In this document: one piece after another, positions 62,457 through 64,000 of the stretch
Layout: every line of letters starts with the position of its first letter
How positions within the stretch are numbered: position 1 is the stretch's first letter
Assembly (NCBI RefSeq): GCF_001050475.1
Contig: NZ_CP012034.1
Location: forward strand, 1,488,001 to 1,552,000
DNA: 64,000 nucleotides
Reading direction: 5' to 3'
DNA from: Companilactobacillus ginsenosidimutans
Lineage (GTDB): Bacteria; Bacillota; Bacilli; Lactobacillales; Lactobacillaceae
Translations under genes and position numbers: made by a program
Notes under the pieces: generated by a model
The model's database searches: none
Told to the model about the DNA's origin: nothing
What the model saw: the letters and a program-made list of their open reading frames with translations, nothing else

Positions 62457-62793
62457 TTAACTCCCCTTAAATTTGTTTTTGTCGTACCATCCCCAATCTA
62501 TACAGGTTAACAAATAATAATCAGTTTTAGATAAATGTAATAAAAGCGATAAGTAAATGATGTAAAAATTTTATGGAAATGAAATACCTAAATACATAAT
62601 TAATCCAATTCTTCAAACTCTAGGATTGAGCTTGTTTATATGCCTAAATCAAATTCAGTAGAACATAAGAACACAAAAATAAGCAGCACATAAACCCAAT
62701 AAAGTTTATGTACTGCTTTAGCATTATTTAATATGCAAATTCAACATCTAAAATCCAAAGATACTTAATAAACTGCTATATGTATCCTATCAA
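62457..62793. other. Intergenic region
   Basis: About 340 bases are AT-rich. A hairpin at about 62682-62724 (agcag-acataaac with gtttatgt-ctgct) fits a terminator for the leftward YitT gene. Nothing else is seen. Confidence 0.6.
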
Positions 62794-63687
62794 CTATTTA
62801 TGCAGACTGACATGATATCTTTTTCGTTGATAACTGAATCCTTCACCGATAACTTCACGAGCATCAAATACTGTCACGAAAGCTTTATCATCAACAGATG
62901 AAATCAACTGTTTCAATTGTGCAACTTCACGAGGTTGAATTATCAAATAAATAATTTTCTTTTTATCATTCTGATATCCTCCCTCAGCATTCAGATAGGT
63001 AAATCCACGCTCTAAAGTTTTATCAATCACTTGGGCAATCTCTTCGCATTGATCAGAAATAATAAACAATGCTTTGGCACGATTAGGCCCTTCTTGTACT
63101 AGATCAATCATTCTTGCAAGAATAAAACTAACAATTAGGGAATACATAATATGGTAGAAATCAAGGTATGACAAGGATAAGAACAATACTAAGTAATCCA
63201 TAATTAGTATTCCCTTACCTGACGACAATCCAAATTTCATCTGTCCTACACGTGCCATGATATCGCTACCACCCGTGGTCCCGTTGAAGCGGAAAACCAT
63301 TCCAATACCGAGCCCAGATAACACCCCAGCAGCCAGCGACGATAGCAACAAATCATGTTTGAATGGTAATGGAGCAATGACAGATTGATGAGCCCACAGC
63401 AACAGAAATAGTGACAAACAAACAGTCCCATAGAGCGTATAGAACATTGTCCGCTTTCCTAAATATAGGAATCCAATGAATATCAGTGGGATATTGAGGA
63501 TTAAGGTACTTATACCAGGATTAATGTGGAAAAAGAATCGGATAATCAGCGTAATACCACTTAGTCCGCCATCAGCTAGACCATTCGGGATGGAAATCAT
63601 ATCTAGACTAAAGGCATAGATGGCACATCCGATAGTAATCATTAACAGTTCTAAGCTAGTGTTTTTAGTCCACCATTTGAAATTCAT
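62794..63687 (-). CDS. YitT family membrane protein (DUF161/DUF2179)
   Basis: The start is ATG 63687 behind GGGGAGA; the frame extends 10 codons upstream. The 297-residue protein has five or six membrane segments (IGCAIYAFSLDMISIPNGLADGG is the family opening; FRFNGTTGGSDIMARV near 145 is the loop signature). A cytoplasmic DUF2179 domain follows, with YLIIQPREVAQLKQLI and TVFDAREVIGEGF. Function is unknown; it is a common single-gene family in Firmicutes. Confidence 0.92.
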   Translation of the reverse strand: MNFKWWTKNTSLELLMITIGCAIYAFSLDMISIPNGLADGGLSGITLIIRFFFHINPGISTLILNIPLIFIGFLYLGKRTMFYTLYGTVCLSLFLLLWAHQSVIAPLPFKHDLLLSSLAAGVLSGLGIGMVFRFNGTTGGSDIMARVGQMKFGLSSGKGILIMDYLVLFLSLSYLDFYHIMYSLIVSFILARMIDLVQEGPNRAKALFIISDQCEEIAQVIDKTLERGFTYLNAEGGYQNDKKKIIYLIIQPREVAQLKQLISSVDDKAFVTVFDAREVIGEGFSYQRKRYHVSLHK

Positions 63688-63838
63688 ATTGATTTCTCCC
63701 CTAGAAAAAATAATCATTTATGTAATCCGTAATAAATTACAGTAACTATTTTTAATTATAGTATAAGCAGAGAAGAAATCATTGAATAAGTTGGTCTAAG
63801 TCTATACTTAATCACTAATATTCTCTTCATTAAAGAAC

Positions 63839-63889
63839 TTAAAAAGGATCACTAATGCCCGTTTTACCGGCGTACTAATGATCCTTTTT
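63839..63889 (-). terminator. Terminator of the leftward gene at the right edge
   Basis: aaaaaggatca pairs with tgatccttttt with a further inner helix, and Ts follow on the minus strand. Confidence 0.8.
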
Positions 63890-63899
63890 CGTCAAGATG

Positions 63900-64000
63900 T
63901 CACCATAAATCGGGATATGGTTGGTGGATACCTTTTTCGTTATAGTAACTGTACATTCCCCAAATTTTATTGCAGATTTCCCAATCCTTACCTTCCCATT
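63900..64000 (-). CDS. C-terminal end of an unrecognised protein (partial)
   Basis: The minus-strand frame entering at the right edge reads 32 residues ending KGIHQPYPDLW before the stop TGA at 63902-63900, followed by a terminator. It includes WEGKDWEICNKIWGMYSYYN. The rest of the gene is outside the window. No family can be named. Confidence 0.65.
   Translation of the reverse strand, partial: WEGKDWEICNKIWGMYSYYNEKGIHQPYPDLW

Overview
The window is 64 kb of chromosome-like DNA from a low-GC Gram-positive bacterium, almost certainly a member of the Lactobacillaceae. The evidence is the gene content: PepN and PepI peptidases, a lactose/cellobiose-type PTS with a family 1 glycosidase, an AsnA gene behind a T-box, SLAP-type cell wall repeats on an NlpC/P60 hydrolase, FMN-binding fumarate-reductase-like flavoproteins, strong AGGAGG-type ribosome sites and AT-rich intergenic DNA. 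A Companilactobacillus-like host is my guess, not something the sequence proves.

Layout. 0-9 kb: the end of a flavoprotein gene, a TetR regulator, an orphan Panacea-type antitoxin, T-box plus asnA, a RelB-like protein with an extra domain, and several unrecognised proteins. 9-16 kb: a solo GmrSD-type (DUF262/DUF1524) protein, a BAX-inhibitor-like membrane protein, and a leftward PTS IIB-IIA-IIC-glycosidase operon with an HxlR regulator diverging from it. 16-28 kb: membrane-anchored envelope proteins, pepN, a GC-rich structured element, a Fic protein, a cytochrome b5-like protein, a nitroreductase cut by a tnpB-only IS605-type element, and a multicopper oxidase with an in-frame stop. 28-44 kb: HicB, a second FMN/FAD reductase, a likely free-standing small RNA, a WYL regulator, an MFS pump, PepI, an SDR, a LytTR-LiaF pair, a second copy of the structured element, an NlpC/P60 hydrolase, a frameshifted ABC exporter, a DJ-1/PfpI protein and a HigBA module with an ImmA/IrrE-type antitoxin.

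44-55.5 kb is the least conventional part. A seven-gene leftward run (50.5 to 45.7 kb) holds three metallophosphoesterases, one of them joined to a worn-out polynucleotide-kinase-like domain, plus a Zn-ribbon protein and three unknowns. Two more metallophosphoesterase paralogues follow, then a three-gene operon with an endonuclease/exonuclease/phosphatase-family protein. Two proteins here share a small repeated domain. The 55.5-64 kb end carries a DUF4767 lipoprotein, a YjjG-like nucleotidase, a frameshifted DUF6287 lipoprotein, a repeat-built 506-residue protein, an enterocin-A-type immunity protein and a YitT membrane protein.

The observations I rate highest are: (1) two roughly 175-nt GC-rich elements (21.84-22.02 kb and 37.21-37.39 kb, opposite strands) whose helices differ in sequence but both pair, with identical loop and junction bases, so they look like one structured RNA or mobile repeat family; (2) a promoter-hairpins-terminator transcription unit at 30.66-30.79 kb; (3) the metallophosphoesterase/degenerate kinase island; (4) a tnpB element whose ends can be placed by restoring the interrupted reading frame. 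Several enzymes also lack a key catalytic residue (GH1 Glu to Gln, Fic His to Gln, metallophosphoesterase Asn to Ser), and three genes are broken by a single stop or frameshift.
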